A stretch of 64,000 nt of DNA, from the NCBI GenBank assembly GCA_902537425.1, contig CACBBD010000002.1, positions 62,001 to 126,000 on the forward strand, read 5' to 3'. Under the pieces are notes generated by a model. It was given only the letters and a program-made list of their open reading frames with translations. It searched no databases and was not told where the DNA came from. Below are positions 18,595-32,608 of the stretch, piece by piece. This stretch comes from an uncultured SAR86 cluster bacterium (GTDB taxonomy: Bacteria > Pseudomonadota > Gammaproteobacteria > Magnimaribacterales > Magnimaribacteraceae). Both the position numbers and the translations under genes were made by a program. The first letter of the stretch is position 1. Each line of letters starts with the position of its first letter.

Positions 18595-19602
18595 TCAATT
18601 GCTAGTAAAAGTTCTTTTAATTTCTTCGTATTCTTTTTTTGATAATCTCGGCCCATTTTTTTGAACAATTTTAGAAGCAGCGAAGCATCCAAATTTTGAG
18701 GATTCTTCAAGGTTTTTTTGATTATTTAGACCATTTAAAACAGCACCAGCAAACATATCGCCAGCACCATTTGTGTCTATAGCCTTGACCTGTTGTCCAG
18801 AAACAGAAAACTCATAATTTTCATCATAACCGATGCATCCATCTGACCCTTTTGTAATGATAAGGTTACGAGTGTAATTTTTAAAATAACCTAAAATTTC
18901 CTTTTCATTAAAACTTCCGGCGAACTCCTGGGCTTCAGATTCATTACAGAAAATTAGATCGCAATTAATTTCTATTAGTTCTACAAGTTCCTTTTTAAAT
19001 GACTTCACTATAAAAGCATCTGACAAAGATAGCGCTACTTTAGTGTTATATTTTTTTGCTTGTGTTATAGCCTCTTTAAAAGTGTCATAACCTTTTGGAG
19101 AAGCAACTAGATAGCCTTCTAAAAATATGTATTCAGAATTTTTGATAACTTCCTGATCCACATTGCTGGTAGAAATATTAGAATTTATTCCAAGGTTTGT
19201 GCACATAGTTCTTTCTGCATCATCTGAGATCATGACTAGACATTGCCCAGAAGGAATTTCTGAATCAATCAATTCAGAATTATGACCTATTCCGTTAGAC
19301 GACAAGTCTTCCAGATAAAATCTTCCATTGTCATCATCAGAAACAATGCAAGACATATGACAAGAAGATCCAAAAAGAGATGCAGCAACGACTGAATTAG
19401 TAGCGGAACCACCGCAAGCCTTATCAGGTGATTTCCCAAGATCCATGAGCTCTTGAATTAAGTTAAACTGATCATCTTTTTCAATTAATGTCATACCTCC
19501 CTTAGCTATACCTCTATCTTCATTTGCTTTAACGAAATCATCGTCAATTTGAAAGGTTATATCTACTAAAGCACTACCAAGACAACAAAGATCATATTTC
19601 AT
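18595..19602 (-). CDS. PfkB-family carbohydrate/nucleoside kinase, adenosine-kinase-like
   Basis: 335 residues from the ATG at 19602; an upstream TTG in frame is weaker. GSALVDITFQIDDDF at the N-terminus, KACGGSATNSVVAASLFGS (substrate loop) and IDTNGAGDMFAGAVLNGL (PfkB signature 2, anion hole and catalytic Asp) are clear. Bacterial genes of this subgroup are usually annotated as adenosine kinase or plain sugar kinase; I cannot fix the substrate. It is divergent from mrcB and upstream of dksA on the same strand, with about 58 bases between. Confidence 0.83.
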   Translation of the reverse strand: MKYDLCCLGSALVDITFQIDDDFVKANEDRGIAKGGMTLIEKDDQFNLIQELMDLGKSPDKACGGSATNSVVAASLFGSSCHMSCIVSDDDNGRFYLEDLSSNGIGHNSELIDSEIPSGQCLVMISDDAERTMCTNLGINSNISTSNVDQEVIKNSEYIFLEGYLVASPKGYDTFKEAITQAKKYNTKVALSLSDAFIVKSFKKELVELIEINCDLIFCNESEAQEFAGSFNEKEILGYFKNYTRNLIITKGSDGCIGYDENYEFSVSGQQVKAIDTNGAGDMFAGAVLNGLNNQKNLEESSKFGCFAASKIVQKNGPRLSKKEYEEIKRTFTSN

Positions 19603-19667
19603 TTTTTTACACAAAATTTTTTAAAAAACGTAGACTGTGCCAAATGAAGCAAGTAATCAAGTATTAA

Positions 19668-21965
19668 ATGAAATTTAAGCTGACAATAGGATTTTTTATC
19701 GGTTTGATTTCGATAATAGTCTTTATTTTCACTGCCGCAAGTATTGCCGTTCTCGACTATCGAGTTACATCTAAACTAGACGGTGTACTGTGGACCATAC
19801 CTGCAAAAATCTATTCACGTCCTTTGGAATTAGCAGAAGGTATTCACCTCAATAAGGATAATTTGATTAAAGAATTAGAAATGCTTTCGTATGAAAGGGT
19901 TAAAAATCCCGTGCAGCCTGGTGAGTTTAAATTTTCTGAAGATGATCTAAAAATATTTCTACGAGGTTATTTAGATCAGCGCTCGGGTATATTTAATATC
20001 AATTTCGATGATTCTGAGATTAAGGGAATTACCAATCAGTTGGGTATAGCCGAAGATTTAATAAAACTTGAACCAACCGTTATTGGCGGCATGTACCCTT
20101 CCCATATGGAGGATAGAGTACTTCTTAATTGGCCAGAAGTACCACCAATATTAGTCGATACTATTCTTGCAGTGGAGGATCAAAATTTTTTCAACCATTA
20201 TGGAATATCATTGAAGTCTATTTCACGAGCATTTCTAAGAAATGTGCAAGCTGGAGAGGTAGAACAAGGTGGAAGTACCATCACACAACAACTAGCTAAA
20301 AGCCTTTTCTTTTCATCAGAGCAAACCATCAGAAGAAAAGTTTTGGAAGCAATAGCGTCTTTGATAATAGAGACCCGTTATTCTAAAGAAGAAATTCTTT
20401 TGGCATATATTAATGACGTATTCCTTGCACAATCAGGGAAGAGAGCGATACATGGATTTGGAATGGGCGCACAACATTTTTTTGGGACGTCTATTCAAAA
20501 TCTTTCTATAGATCAAGTGGCTCTATTAGTAGGAATGCTCAAAGGACCATCTTTTTATAATCCAAGAAGAAATCCAAATAATGCTACTAAAAGAAGGAAC
20601 TTAGTTTTAAGAGTTTTAAATAATAGTAATAAGATATCGGACTCAGCATTTGAGATGTTAAGAAATAAAGCGCTTGGTGTCTCCTTACCTAATTATAGGA
20701 CTGAGACAAGATATCCCGCTTTTCATGACATAGTTAGGCTTGAACTTCAGAAGAATTTTAATGAGAAAGAACTCAGAACTAAGGGCTTGGCTGTTGAAAC
20801 TAATTTGGACCCTGTATTACAAGATTCTTTAGAGAATAATCTTCAAAAAACTAAACTGCAGTTAATAAAAAAATATGGATCTAGATTAGAGGGGCTTGAA
20901 GGTGCTGCCATTGTAGTTGATATTTCTAGCGGTGAAGTCAAAGCTGTTGCGGGTAGTACTGAACCCTCTAGTTATGGTTTCAATAGATCAATAAATGCTA
21001 TAAGACCAATAGGATCTTTAGTGAAACCTTTCATCTATCTAACTGCTTTAGATCAATATAGTGATTACAACCTCACAACTTTATTAGATGATTCTAAGTT
21101 AAGTCTTATGAGTGGCGGTAAGCTTTGGGAGCCTGATAATTTTGATAAAAAATTTCACGGCGAAATACCATTACATGTAGCCTTATGGCAATCTTATAAT
21201 ATAGCTTCAGCCAGGCTTGGATTAGATTTGGGATATGAGGCTGTAGAAAACATGTTTCTAAACCTTGGCATAACAAAGGATGTTCCTAATTATCCTTCCC
21301 TTTTTATTGGGTCATTTGAACTTTCTCCTTACCAAGCTATTCAAGCTTATCAGACTATAGCAAGTGACGGTTTTTACTCGCCTCTGAGATCGATAAGACA
21401 AATTAAAGATACTGAGGGAAAGATCGAATTCTCTTATCCTTATAGTATTGATCAAACAATTAGACCTGAACCGGTAGCATTATTGAAATTTGCTATGCAA
21501 CAAACCTTTGAGCGCGGTACTGCTAGAGGATATTCAAAGAAGCAGATTCAATTATGGAATGCAGGAGGTAAAACAGGTACTTCAGATGATCAAAGAGATA
21601 GTTGGTTTGTTGGTTTTGCGGGCGAACTCTTGGTTCTTGTGTGGCTGGGATTCGATGATAATAGACAAACTCCCTTAACTGGACGAACGGGCGCATTTCA
21701 GGTTTGGAAGAATTTCATTAATGATATAAAACCCGTCAAAACCACTCAATCTTCATTGCCACGAATTAACTACGTTTGGACAGATATTGGAGATGGGTTA
21801 AGAAGTGGTAAAAAATGTAAAAATTCAATACTTATACCTTTTATAGAAGGAACTGAACCAAATAAAATACCAGATGTCAGAAGAGAATGTTCAAGTAAGA
21901 TTGAGAGTTCAAGAAATACTGTAATGGATAAATTAAAAGAAGTTTTTGAGGTAGGACAGGGGTGA
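19668..21965 (+). CDS. mrcB: Penicillin-binding protein 1B (class A, bifunctional)
   Basis: 765 residues. One N-terminal membrane helix (about 5-30), a UB2H-like domain (about 55-145), a GT51 glycosyltransferase with catalytic Glu170 in ILAVEDQNFF and GGSTITQQLAKSLFF, and a transpeptidase with SLVK (Ser450, Lys453), SYN (509-511) and KTGT (635-638). It polymerises and cross-links peptidoglycan. The UB2H domain marks it as PBP1B rather than PBP1A. Its stop overlaps the GTG start of a TPR lipoprotein gene, the probable activator. Confidence 0.95.
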   Translation: MKFKLTIGFFIGLISIIVFIFTAASIAVLDYRVTSKLDGVLWTIPAKIYSRPLELAEGIHLNKDNLIKELEMLSYERVKNPVQPGEFKFSEDDLKIFLRGYLDQRSGIFNINFDDSEIKGITNQLGIAEDLIKLEPTVIGGMYPSHMEDRVLLNWPEVPPILVDTILAVEDQNFFNHYGISLKSISRAFLRNVQAGEVEQGGSTITQQLAKSLFFSSEQTIRRKVLEAIASLIIETRYSKEEILLAYINDVFLAQSGKRAIHGFGMGAQHFFGTSIQNLSIDQVALLVGMLKGPSFYNPRRNPNNATKRRNLVLRVLNNSNKISDSAFEMLRNKALGVSLPNYRTETRYPAFHDIVRLELQKNFNEKELRTKGLAVETNLDPVLQDSLENNLQKTKLQLIKKYGSRLEGLEGAAIVVDISSGEVKAVAGSTEPSSYGFNRSINAIRPIGSLVKPFIYLTALDQYSDYNLTTLLDDSKLSLMSGGKLWEPDNFDKKFHGEIPLHVALWQSYNIASARLGLDLGYEAVENMFLNLGITKDVPNYPSLFIGSFELSPYQAIQAYQTIASDGFYSPLRSIRQIKDTEGKIEFSYPYSIDQTIRPEPVALLKFAMQQTFERGTARGYSKKQIQLWNAGGKTGTSDDQRDSWFVGFAGELLVLVWLGFDDNRQTPLTGRTGAFQVWKNFINDIKPVKTTQSSLPRINYVWTDIGDGLRSGKKCKNSILIPFIEGTEPNKIPDVRRECSSKIESSRNTVMDKLKEVFEVGQG

Positions 21966-22402
21966 AGTTAATAAAAATATCAACAATTCTTTTAATTATT
22001 ACAGGCTTATTGTCATGTGCATCGAATCAAAACATGCGGGATATTAGTAAATATAAGGTTCCAGTTAATGATTTCTCCAAAACTGTGGAGCTCTTGATTT
22101 CTAACCAACAATTCTTGGAAGATGAAATTATGAAAATAAATTCACAAAATCCTTCTGTTCAAAGGATACTTTTAGCTGCTGACTCTGACTTGAAACAAGA
22201 AAACTATATTAAAACTAACTCTGAACTCGAAAGGGCTTTTAGGATAACTAAAAATGATGGTGCTCTATATCTGAGATTAGCACACTTAAGATATAAACAA
22301 GGGTTATTGAAGGAATCTGAATCCTTTGCCTCTAAAGGATTGTTGTTAACAAATATTTCATCTTGGGAAAGATTACTTCTAAATGTTTATCTTAAAAACT
22401 AA
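21962..22402 (+). CDS. TPR lipoprotein, probable LpoP-type activator of PBP1B
   Basis: 146 residues starting with GTG at 21962, overlapping the mrcB stop by 4 bases (GTGA). Residues 1-19 form a lipoprotein signal with the lipobox LLSC, Cys19 being the lipidation site. A linker follows and then two TPR-like helix pairs (about 65-140: LLAADSDLKQENYIKTNSELERAFRITKNDGALYLRLAHLRYKQG). In Pseudomonas the PBP1b activator LpoP is a TPR lipoprotein encoded next to the PBP1b gene; length, fold and position all match here. The activity is inferred. Enterobacterial LpoB is unrelated in fold. Confidence 0.75.
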   Translation: MKLIKISTILLIITGLLSCASNQNMRDISKYKVPVNDFSKTVELLISNQQFLEDEIMKINSQNPSVQRILLAADSDLKQENYIKTNSELERAFRITKNDGALYLRLAHLRYKQGLLKESESFASKGLLLTNISSWERLLLNVYLKN

Positions 22403-22463
22403 GCCTAGATAGTCGCATTGCAAGTATATATAATCCGCACCCCTTAAATATTGAAGCTTATTG

Positions 22464-23471
22464 ATGACCAAAGTTGGAATTATAGGAGGATCGGGTTTTG
22501 CTGGTGAAGAGCTAATAAAACTCTTATCTCTGCATGACTCAAGTTCTATAGTAGCTATTAGCTCAAGAGAGCTTAAAAACACTCCTGTGTCAGACTTATT
22601 TCAAGGTACTGATTTAAATTTTGTAGATCCGGAAGATCAGATATTTTTTCAATGTGATGTCGTTTTCTTTGCTACTCCTCATGGAACTGCAATGAATAAA
22701 GCAGACTCTTTTATTCAGAAAGGAATAAAAGTCATTGATCTATCTGCAGATTTTCGACTAAAAGATCCTTCAATCTGGAAAGAATGGTATGGCTCAAACC
22801 ATAAAGATTTAGAAAACTTAAAGAATTCTATTTACGGTTTAACTGAAATTAATGCCGAGTTGATCGAAACAGGCACTCTTATAGCCGTACCTGGTTGTTA
22901 TCCTACTGCATCTATTCTTGGGTTGCTTCCTTTAGTTAGCAAAAAGCTTCCGATAGATTCAATTATCATTGATGCAAAGTCAGGAATTAGTGGTGCAGGC
23001 AGGACTAAAGTTAACGAAAGTTTAAAAGATGACATTCAGGAAAATTTTAAAGCATACGCCACTGGAGGACATCGACATCTCCCTGAAATAATTGAAGTCC
23101 TTGAAGGAATTCATGGATCATCTTTAAAGATTAATTTTTTGCCTCACCTTATTCCCGCCATGAGAGGAATTTACTCAACTATGTATGTTAATCTCGAGGA
23201 TAATCAGTATCAATCTATAGGAGATATTTACAGAGATTTTTATCAAGACTCACTTAATATTGAATTAATGTTAGATGGTCAGGTTCCTGAGATTCTGAAA
23301 GTTGCTGAAACAAACAATTGTCAGATAGGTGTTTATCAATCAGCCATTGAAAATCAAGTTGTGATCATTTCGGCCATTGATAATTTAGTTAAAGGAGCGG
23401 CAGGGCAGGCGATAGAATGCTACAATCTTATGACTGGTAATTATCAATTGAAAGGTTTACATAATGGTTGA
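22464..23471 (+). CDS. argC: N-acetyl-gamma-glutamyl-phosphate reductase
   Basis: 335 residues from the ATG at 22464; the TTG one codon earlier is not needed. [18 protein letters not shown] is the NADP-binding loop, [10 protein letters not shown] carries the catalytic Cys145, and SGISGAGR and GHRHLPEI are conserved active-site segments. Third step of arginine synthesis from glutamate. It overlaps the erpA start by 8 bases. argB lies elsewhere in the window (55084-55947). Confidence 0.96.
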   Translation: MTKVGIIGGSGFAGEELIKLLSLHDSSSIVAISSRELKNTPVSDLFQGTDLNFVDPEDQIFFQCDVVFFATPHGTAMNKADSFIQKGIKVIDLSADFRLKDPSIWKEWYGSNHKDLENLKNSIYGLTEINAELIETGTLIAVPGCYPTASILGLLPLVSKKLPIDSIIIDAKSGISGAGRTKVNESLKDDIQENFKAYATGGHRHLPEIIEVLEGIHGSSLKINFLPHLIPAMRGIYSTMYVNLEDNQYQSIGDIYRDFYQDSLNIELMLDGQVPEILKVAETNNCQIGVYQSAIENQVVIISAIDNLVKGAAGQAIECYNLMTGNYQLKGLHNG

Positions 23472-23814
23472 AACTTATACACCCTCTTTAATGCAACTGA
23501 CAGACGGAGCTGTACATAAGATTTTATCTCTCAAAAGCAAGGAGTCAGAATCTGAAATTCTGAATCTCAGGGTATATGTTACAGGCGGAGGATGTTCCGG
23601 TTTTCAGTACGGGTTTTCTTTTGACAATATGATAGACGAAGATGACACCTGCATAGAAAAAGAGGGAGCTAATCTGGTTATTGACTCCCTAAGCTTGCAG
23701 TATCTTCAAGGATCAACAGTAGATTACGTAGAAGATTTAACGGGTTCAAAATTTATAATTTCTAACCCGAATGCCACTACGACTTGCGGATGTGGGGAGT
23801 CCTTCTCTATTTAG
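23464..23814 (+). CDS. erpA: Iron-sulfur cluster insertion protein, A-type
   Basis: 116 residues with the three conserved cysteines of A-type carriers: [11 protein letters not shown] and the C-terminal TTCGCGESF. Position after argC and before anmK is the classical erpA locus of Pseudomonas-type gammaproteobacteria. ErpA passes Fe-S clusters to apo-enzymes, including isoprenoid synthesis proteins. Its last codons overlap the convergent anmK gene by 8 bases. Confidence 0.95.
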   Translation: MVETYTPSLMQLTDGAVHKILSLKSKESESEILNLRVYVTGGGCSGFQYGFSFDNMIDEDDTCIEKEGANLVIDSLSLQYLQGSTVDYVEDLTGSKFIISNPNATTTCGCGESFSI

Positions 23815-24916
23815 CAGGTAAATACACTTTACCCAAGAAGACTTTCTCATTGCTTCCTGTTATTGCGCTCATATCAAATTTGATATTATTAACTCTTTTG
23901 TATGCCAACCAAGCAAAACAAATCGCTTCTATGTAATCTGGATCTAGCCCGAGTTTAGCTGTCGTGTAACATTTTTCTCCCAAAAGAAATGATATCCTGC
24001 TCATCAAAAATTTATTATGAACTCCACCACCACATATGTATATTTTTTCATTAACTATTTTAAGTTTCTCCAAAGAATTTGAGAGACTGCTTGCAGTAAG
24101 TTCTACCAAGGTTGCTTGAATATCAGAAGGATCTACTTCTCGGTTTAGTTTCATTAGACAATCTTGAAGCCAAGTTAAGCTGAAGTAATCTGGGCCAGTA
24201 CTTTTAGGCGGCTCAAGCGAAAAATAATTATCCTTCATCATTATATTCAGTAAGTCCTGATCTACGGTTCCTGATTTTGCCCATCTACCTTTGTTGTCGT
24301 AGTCTCCCTTTCTATTCTTTTTTGTCCAAGTATCTAAAAGACAATTTCCTGGACCAGTATCAAAGCCTATTAGCTCTCCACCACCTAATAATGAAACATT
24401 AGTTATACCTCCTATATTTATTATTAATCTACTCTTATTTTTTACAGCGAATACTTCTTTATGAAAAACAGGAGATAAAGGTGCGCCTTGTCCTCCTTTC
24501 TTAATGTCTTCATCTCTGAAATTGGCAATAGTTTTTATACCGAGCCGATTACTTATTAACTGTGGATTACCAATTTGAAGTGAAAAAGGAGGTATAGAAT
24601 TTGGTTCATGTTTTATAGTTTGCCCATGAGAACCTATCGCCACAATTTTTTCTTTTTTCAAACTGAGAGATGCAATAAATTCTTCTACTTTACCGCAAAA
24701 AAATTCGCCTAGTTTCAAATCTAAATCTTTGATAAGGCTTTCATTAAGCTGCTTAGATCTTGTATTTTCGCTAATTTCTTCTTTTAAATTACTTGGTATA
24801 TCGTAATTCTTTAGTCCAATTATGTTCAACTCATTATCATCAAACTTAACTGCTGCACAATCTAAAGAATCTGCGCTAGTTCCAGTCATCAACCCAATGT
24901 AGATTTCACCCGCCAT
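23807..24916 (-). CDS. anmK: Anhydro-N-acetylmuramic acid kinase
   Basis: 369 residues. [18 protein letters not shown] at the N-terminus, [22 protein letters not shown] and [14 protein letters not shown] are diagnostic for AnmK, an ASKHA-fold kinase that opens and phosphorylates anhydroMurNAc in peptidoglycan recycling. The ATG at 24916 overlaps the end of the M23 peptidase gene by 11 bases, the same gene pair as in Pseudomonas. Cytoplasmic. Confidence 0.96.
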   Translation of the reverse strand: MAGEIYIGLMTGTSADSLDCAAVKFDDNELNIIGLKNYDIPSNLKEEISENTRSKQLNESLIKDLDLKLGEFFCGKVEEFIASLSLKKEKIVAIGSHGQTIKHEPNSIPPFSLQIGNPQLISNRLGIKTIANFRDEDIKKGGQGAPLSPVFHKEVFAVKNKSRLIINIGGITNVSLLGGGELIGFDTGPGNCLLDTWTKKNRKGDYDNKGRWAKSGTVDQDLLNIMMKDNYFSLEPPKSTGPDYFSLTWLQDCLMKLNREVDPSDIQATLVELTASSLSNSLEKLKIVNEKIYICGGGVHNKFLMSRISFLLGEKCYTTAKLGLDPDYIEAICFAWLAYKRVNNIKFDMSAITGSNEKVFLGKVYLPAK

Positions 24917-26210
24917 AAGCTTCTCTTTGATTAATGAGATATTTATAATTACTTAGTTCATTCAGGAGATTTTGAGATTTTTTTCTATAATTATTGAGTT
25001 CAGACGAATTAATGGGGGAGGCATTTGGAAATTTTACTTTAAGAGGGTCCGTGTGCTTTCCATTAACATGGAATTCGTAATGCAAGTGAGGCCCAGTTGC
25101 TAGACCAGTGCTACCTACATACCCAATTGTTTGACCTTGTTTGACCTTACGACCAACTTTTGTTCTGGAACTAAATTTATCTAGATGACAGTAACGAGTA
25201 ACATAATCTTCAGAATGCTTAATCTTAATTTCGTTGCCGCATCCTCCATTATATTCAGCAAATAATATTGTTCCATCACCAGTTGCTCTAATTGGAGAAC
25301 CCTTTTTGGCTGCATAATCTACTCCTTTGTGTGCTCTTATTGTGTGTAAAACAGGATGTCTCCTATTAAGATTATACTTTGAACTAATGTAACTTAGTTT
25401 CACAGGAGACCTAAGAAATGCCTTTTTTACATTTTGGCCATCAAGATTAAAATACTCTGAAGTGTCAGCATCCAAGTCATATCTAATTGCAATAAATTTT
25501 TTATCTCTATTATTAAATTCTGAAATAAGGATATCCCCATCAATTGCTTTTTCTCCATTAATAATTATTTCCTCATAGATTATGCTGTAACTATCACCTT
25601 TTCTTATGTCATGAGTAAAATCTATATCCCAACCATTAATGTAAGCCAAGTCCATTAATACACTGTCCGGAACATTCTCTTTTAGACCGGATAAATACAT
25701 TGAATCTTCAATAATCACGTGTTTAAAGACTTTAACTTTTTCTATCTTTGACACGTATTTTGAAATAGAGTAACTATCTTCATTTCTTTCAGCTTGTATG
25801 CCACTTTTTATGTCATCAATATAAAACAATTTCAGCAGCTCCCCTTTGTCATTCATTAAGATCTTGATCTTATCTCCGACTTCAATTTTCGATAAAAGAG
25901 TACTTTCTTTGCTATTAATAAGCTTGATTATGTCCTCTTGTAAAACGCCGAGTTGATTCAGAATTGTGAAGAGTGAATCATTTCTTTTGATTAAAGCCTC
26001 TTTTTCTATTGGAGGTATTTCAATTTGATATCCATCAGTAAGGGAACTAAGAGAAAGTGATTTTGTGAGTTCGGAGTATTTATTTTCTTCAGTAAATTTT
26101 ATATTGCCCAGTAGGCTAATAGAAATTATCAAAATCAAGCCAATCAAAAGAGTAAAGATATGCTTCCTCGGAAAGTTTTCTAAAACATTGATTAATTCTC
26201 TAACCAGCAT
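24906..26210 (-). CDS. M23 murein DD-endopeptidase, MepM/YebA-like
   Basis: 434 residues if started at the ATG at 26210; the frame is also open to an ATG at 26240 and a TTG at 26255. I prefer 26210 because the resulting start (VRELINVLENFPRKHIF followed by a hydrophobic helix) matches the E. coli YebA amino end in layout. A membrane anchor (about 17-37) precedes a LysM/OapA-like segment (ALIKRNDSLFTILNQLGV) and a C-terminal LytM domain with HKGVD and HLHYEF zinc ligands. It cleaves D-Ala-mDAP cross-links to allow wall growth. Divergent from tyrS. Confidence 0.88.
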   Translation of the reverse strand: MLVRELINVLENFPRKHIFTLLIGLILIISISLLGNIKFTEENKYSELTKSLSLSSLTDGYQIEIPPIEKEALIKRNDSLFTILNQLGVLQEDIIKLINSKESTLLSKIEVGDKIKILMNDKGELLKLFYIDDIKSGIQAERNEDSYSISKYVSKIEKVKVFKHVIIEDSMYLSGLKENVPDSVLMDLAYINGWDIDFTHDIRKGDSYSIIYEEIIINGEKAIDGDILISEFNNRDKKFIAIRYDLDADTSEYFNLDGQNVKKAFLRSPVKLSYISSKYNLNRRHPVLHTIRAHKGVDYAAKKGSPIRATGDGTILFAEYNGGCGNEIKIKHSEDYVTRYCHLDKFSSRTKVGRKVKQGQTIGYVGSTGLATGPHLHYEFHVNGKHTDPLKVKFPNASPINSSELNNYRKKSQNLLNELSNYKYLINQREAYGG

Positions 26211-26254
26211 AAAGTCGAATGATACCTTAAAAAAGGACATATAATAGAATAACA

Positions 26255-27445
26255 ATGAGCAAAGAGAGCCTAGAATTACTCACTAGAGGGACAGAAGAAA
26301 TTATCCCCGAAGAGACCTTTTTGGAGCAGATAAAATCAAAGAGAAAGTTAAGAGTTAAAGCGGGATTCGATCCTACCTCGCCTGATTTACATTTAGGCCA
26401 TACTGTACTTTTGAATAAGATGAAAATCTTCCAAGATTTAGGTCATGAAGTAATTTTTTTGATTGGAGATTTCACTGGTCTTGTCGGAGATCCTTCAGGA
26501 GTAAATGAAACACGCCCTGTTTTAACTCAAGACCAACTTGATAAAAATGCTGAGACTTACAAAGAACAGGTTTTCAAAATCTTAGATCCTAAAAAAACAG
26601 AAATCAGATTTAATTCTGAATGGATGAATCAAGTTGATCCTTCTGAATTTATTAAAATGCTTTCGTCTTACACAGTCGCAAGAATGTTAGAGCGGGACGA
26701 TTTCTCAAAAAGATATAAATCTCAACAGCCGATTTCTATTCATGAATTTTTATATCCTATTTTACAGGGGTTTGATTCCGTAAAATTAGATGCAGACGTA
26801 GAATTGGGTGGAACAGATCAGAAATTTAATTTACTTTTAGGTCGCGAAGTCCAAAAACACTATGGATGTAATCAACAATCCATTATGACTGTTCCTCTTC
26901 TTGAAGGATTAGATGGTATTAAGAAGATGTCTAAATCTTTAGGAAATTATGTAGCTCTGGAAGATAGCCCTGATGATATGTTTGGAAAAATTATGTCTAT
27001 TTCCGACGATTTAATGTGGCGATATTTTTCTCTTTTGAGTTTTAAATCTTCACAAGAGATATCTAATCTTAAAGAAGAGATTAAACAAGGAGCTAATCCA
27101 AGAGATATTAAGTTTTTACTTGCTGAAGAAATAGTTGAAAGATTCAATAATGGCCGGGGTAGCAAATCAAAAGAGAATTTTATAAACAGATTCCAAAAAG
27201 GAAATATTTCACAGGAGCTTGACGAAATAAATTTTGAAATCTCAGAAAATTCAGAGCTTTTAACTAGAGTCTTAAAAGAATCAGAGTTGCTAAAGAGCAC
27301 CTCTGATGCCATCAGGATGATAAAACAAGGTGCAATTAAAGTTAATGATGAAAGAGTTTCAGATCCTAAATTCTCATTAAAAAAAGGCTCTTCGAATTTG
27401 GTATTGGTAGGTAAAAAGAAAGCTGCAAAAATTAATATAAAATAA
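26255..27445 (+). CDS. tyrS: Tyrosyl-tRNA synthetase
   Basis: 396 residues, class [11 protein letters not shown] (HIGH box, residues 46-49) and [11 protein letters not shown] (KMSKS loop) are present, as is [12 protein letters not shown] and [10 protein letters not shown] for tyrosine binding. A C-terminal S4 RNA-binding domain ([21 protein letters not shown]) follows. The order anmK-mepM-tyrS-rrn is shared with Pseudomonas. The rRNA promoter region begins within about 15 bases of its stop. Confidence 0.96.
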   Translation: MSKESLELLTRGTEEIIPEETFLEQIKSKRKLRVKAGFDPTSPDLHLGHTVLLNKMKIFQDLGHEVIFLIGDFTGLVGDPSGVNETRPVLTQDQLDKNAETYKEQVFKILDPKKTEIRFNSEWMNQVDPSEFIKMLSSYTVARMLERDDFSKRYKSQQPISIHEFLYPILQGFDSVKLDADVELGGTDQKFNLLLGREVQKHYGCNQQSIMTVPLLEGLDGIKKMSKSLGNYVALEDSPDDMFGKIMSISDDLMWRYFSLLSFKSSQEISNLKEEIKQGANPRDIKFLLAEEIVERFNNGRGSKSKENFINRFQKGNISQELDEINFEISENSELLTRVLKESELLKSTSDAIRMIKQGAIKVNDERVSDPKFSLKKGSSNLVLVGKKKAAKINIK

Positions 27446-27460
27446 TAAAGAAAAACTTCT

Positions 27461-27487
27461 TTGAAACACGATATTATGCTGTATACT
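27461..27487 (+). promoter_or_regulatory. Candidate rRNA operon promoter
   Basis: TTGAAA (27461-27466) and TATACT (27482-27487) are separated by 15 bases; shifting the -35 by one base (TTTGAA) gives 16. An A/T-rich stretch upstream (27440-27459) could act as an UP element, and the bases after the -10 are GC-rich (GCTGTGCCC), the discriminator type linked to stringent control by ppGpp and DksA. The short spacer keeps confidence moderate. Confidence 0.45.
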
Positions 27488-27493
27488 GCTGTG

Positions 27494-27519
27494 CCCTGCT
27501 TCGCAAAGGGGAGTTTTTT
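27494..27519 (+). terminator. Hairpin plus T-run in the gap between tyrS and 16S
   Basis: CCCTGC pairs with GC and AGGG (C94-G10, C95-G09, C96-G08, T97-A07, then GC/GC after a two-base bulge; loop TTC), followed by GAG and six T (27514-27519). This looks like a weak intrinsic terminator, either for tyrS read-through or an attenuator just inside the rRNA leader. Its place directly after the candidate -10 is odd. Confidence 0.4.
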
Positions 27520-27528
27520 AAAAGTTTT

Positions 27529-27550
27529 AATAAGTAATTCGTGTGGGCGC
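27529..27550 (+). other. 5' arm of the pre-16S RNase III processing stem
   Basis: Bases 27529-27545 are the exact reverse complement of 29228-29244 downstream of 16S (17 pairs), extended inward by two G-U pairs and three G-C pairs to 27550/29223. This is the double-stranded stalk by which RNase III releases pre-16S. A competing local hairpin with a perfect 7-base stem and TAAT loop lies at 27547-27564. Confidence 0.88.
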
Positions 27551-27647
27551 TTATAATTAAGCGCAACTTACCAAAGTCAGAAATTAATCCATATTTATAT
27601 AGATTAATAAACTGATTTAGTGTCATTTTGGCACTTAATTCAAAATT

Positions 27648-29200
<1,553 letters not shown>

Positions 29201-29486
29201 AAATATAATCGTTTTTTTGTAGGCGTTCACACGAATTACTTATTTATCTATTATCTCTTTAGAGATTTTAGATGCGTTTTTTAACATTTTTATAAGTTCA
29301 ATCAAGTCATATCAAAAGCATTTATGCTCTAGATATGCAAATTAAAAATTCATTAAAGGTTTTATTATTCTTTTAATCTAAAACCTTATTTGAATAACTG
29401 CAAAGTAATTTGGCGTTTTGTGTTTTTTAAAAACACATAGTAGATAGAAATGCTTGAAAATATCATTAAGTTAATTGATGTAATAT
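29201..29486 (+). other. 16S-23S internal transcribed spacer without tRNA genes
   Basis: 286 bases, strongly AT-rich. I looked for tRNA-Ile and tRNA-Ala, which usually lie here in gammaproteobacteria, and found no T-loop (GGTTCGAATCC type) or CCA-adjacent stem. The only structure I can support is the 3' arm of the 16S processing stem at its start and the 5' arm of the 23S stem at its end. Confidence 0.85.
29223..29244 (+). other. 3' arm of the pre-16S RNase III processing stem
   Basis: Pairs with 27529-27550 (17 Watson-Crick pairs in a row, then two wobble and three GC pairs). It lies 23 bases after the mature 16S end. Confidence 0.88.

Positions 29487-29493
<7 letters not shown>
29475..29493 (+). 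other. 5' arm of the 23S end-closing / processing stem
   Basis: Bases 29475-29493 pair with 32377-32395 over 19 positions with a single G-U wobble. The inner part (GGTCAAG with CTTGACC) is helix 1 of mature 23S; the outer part is the precursor stalk for RNase III. Further, weaker pairing continues outward on both sides. Confidence 0.85.
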
Positions 29494-32376
<2,883 letters not shown>

Positions 32377-32384
<8 letters not shown>

Positions 32385-32395
32385 TATTACATCAA
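32377..32395 (+). other. 3' arm of the 23S end-closing / processing stem
   Basis: Partner of 29475-29493, 18 Watson-Crick pairs and one wobble. The segment after 32384 is spacer RNA removed on maturation. Confidence 0.85.
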
Positions 32396-32447
32396 GTAAT
32401 TTCTTGATATTGCCAATTTGCTTTATAGATTGAATTTATAAGTTTAT

Positions 32448-32563
32448 GTCTGATGACCATAGCAAGAGTGAACCACCTGATACCTTTTCGAACTCAGAAG
32501 TGAAACCTTTTAGCGCCGATGGTAGTGTGGTTGCGACCATGTGAGAGTAGGACATCGTCAGAC
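32448..32563 (+). rRNA. rrf: 5S ribosomal RNA
   Basis: GTCTGA at the 5' end pairs with TCAGAC at the 3' end; the core contains CGAACTCAGAAGTGAAAC and AGCGCCGATGGTAGTGTGG, both universal 5S landmarks, and GTGAGAGTAGGACATCG. About 116 bases. Ends are inferred from the terminal stem. It follows 23S by 63 bases and is followed at once by a T-run and then the operon terminator. Confidence 0.95.
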
Positions 32564-32574
32564 TTTTTTTAAAT

Positions 32575-32608
32575 AACCCTTCTAATTCTTAATTAGGAGG
32601 GTTTTTTT
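32575..32608 (+). terminator. Intrinsic terminator of the rRNA operon
   Basis: A 13-pair hairpin (AACCCTTCTAATT / AATTAGGAGGGTT, one wobble, loop CTT) followed by seven T. Strong on the plus strand. Its distal half overlaps the last codons of the convergent pantothenate kinase gene; on the minus strand there is no T-run, so it serves only the rRNA operon. Confidence 0.88.

Noticed and set aside
27552..27557. Perfect TATAAT as a possible rRNA promoter -10
   Set aside because: It lies in the loop of a leader hairpin inside the processing stalk, and no -35-like element is present 16-18 bases upstream.
29201..29486. Spacer as host of tRNA-Ile or tRNA-Ala
   Set aside because: No T-arm or anticodon-stem pattern could be found; only processing stems are supported.
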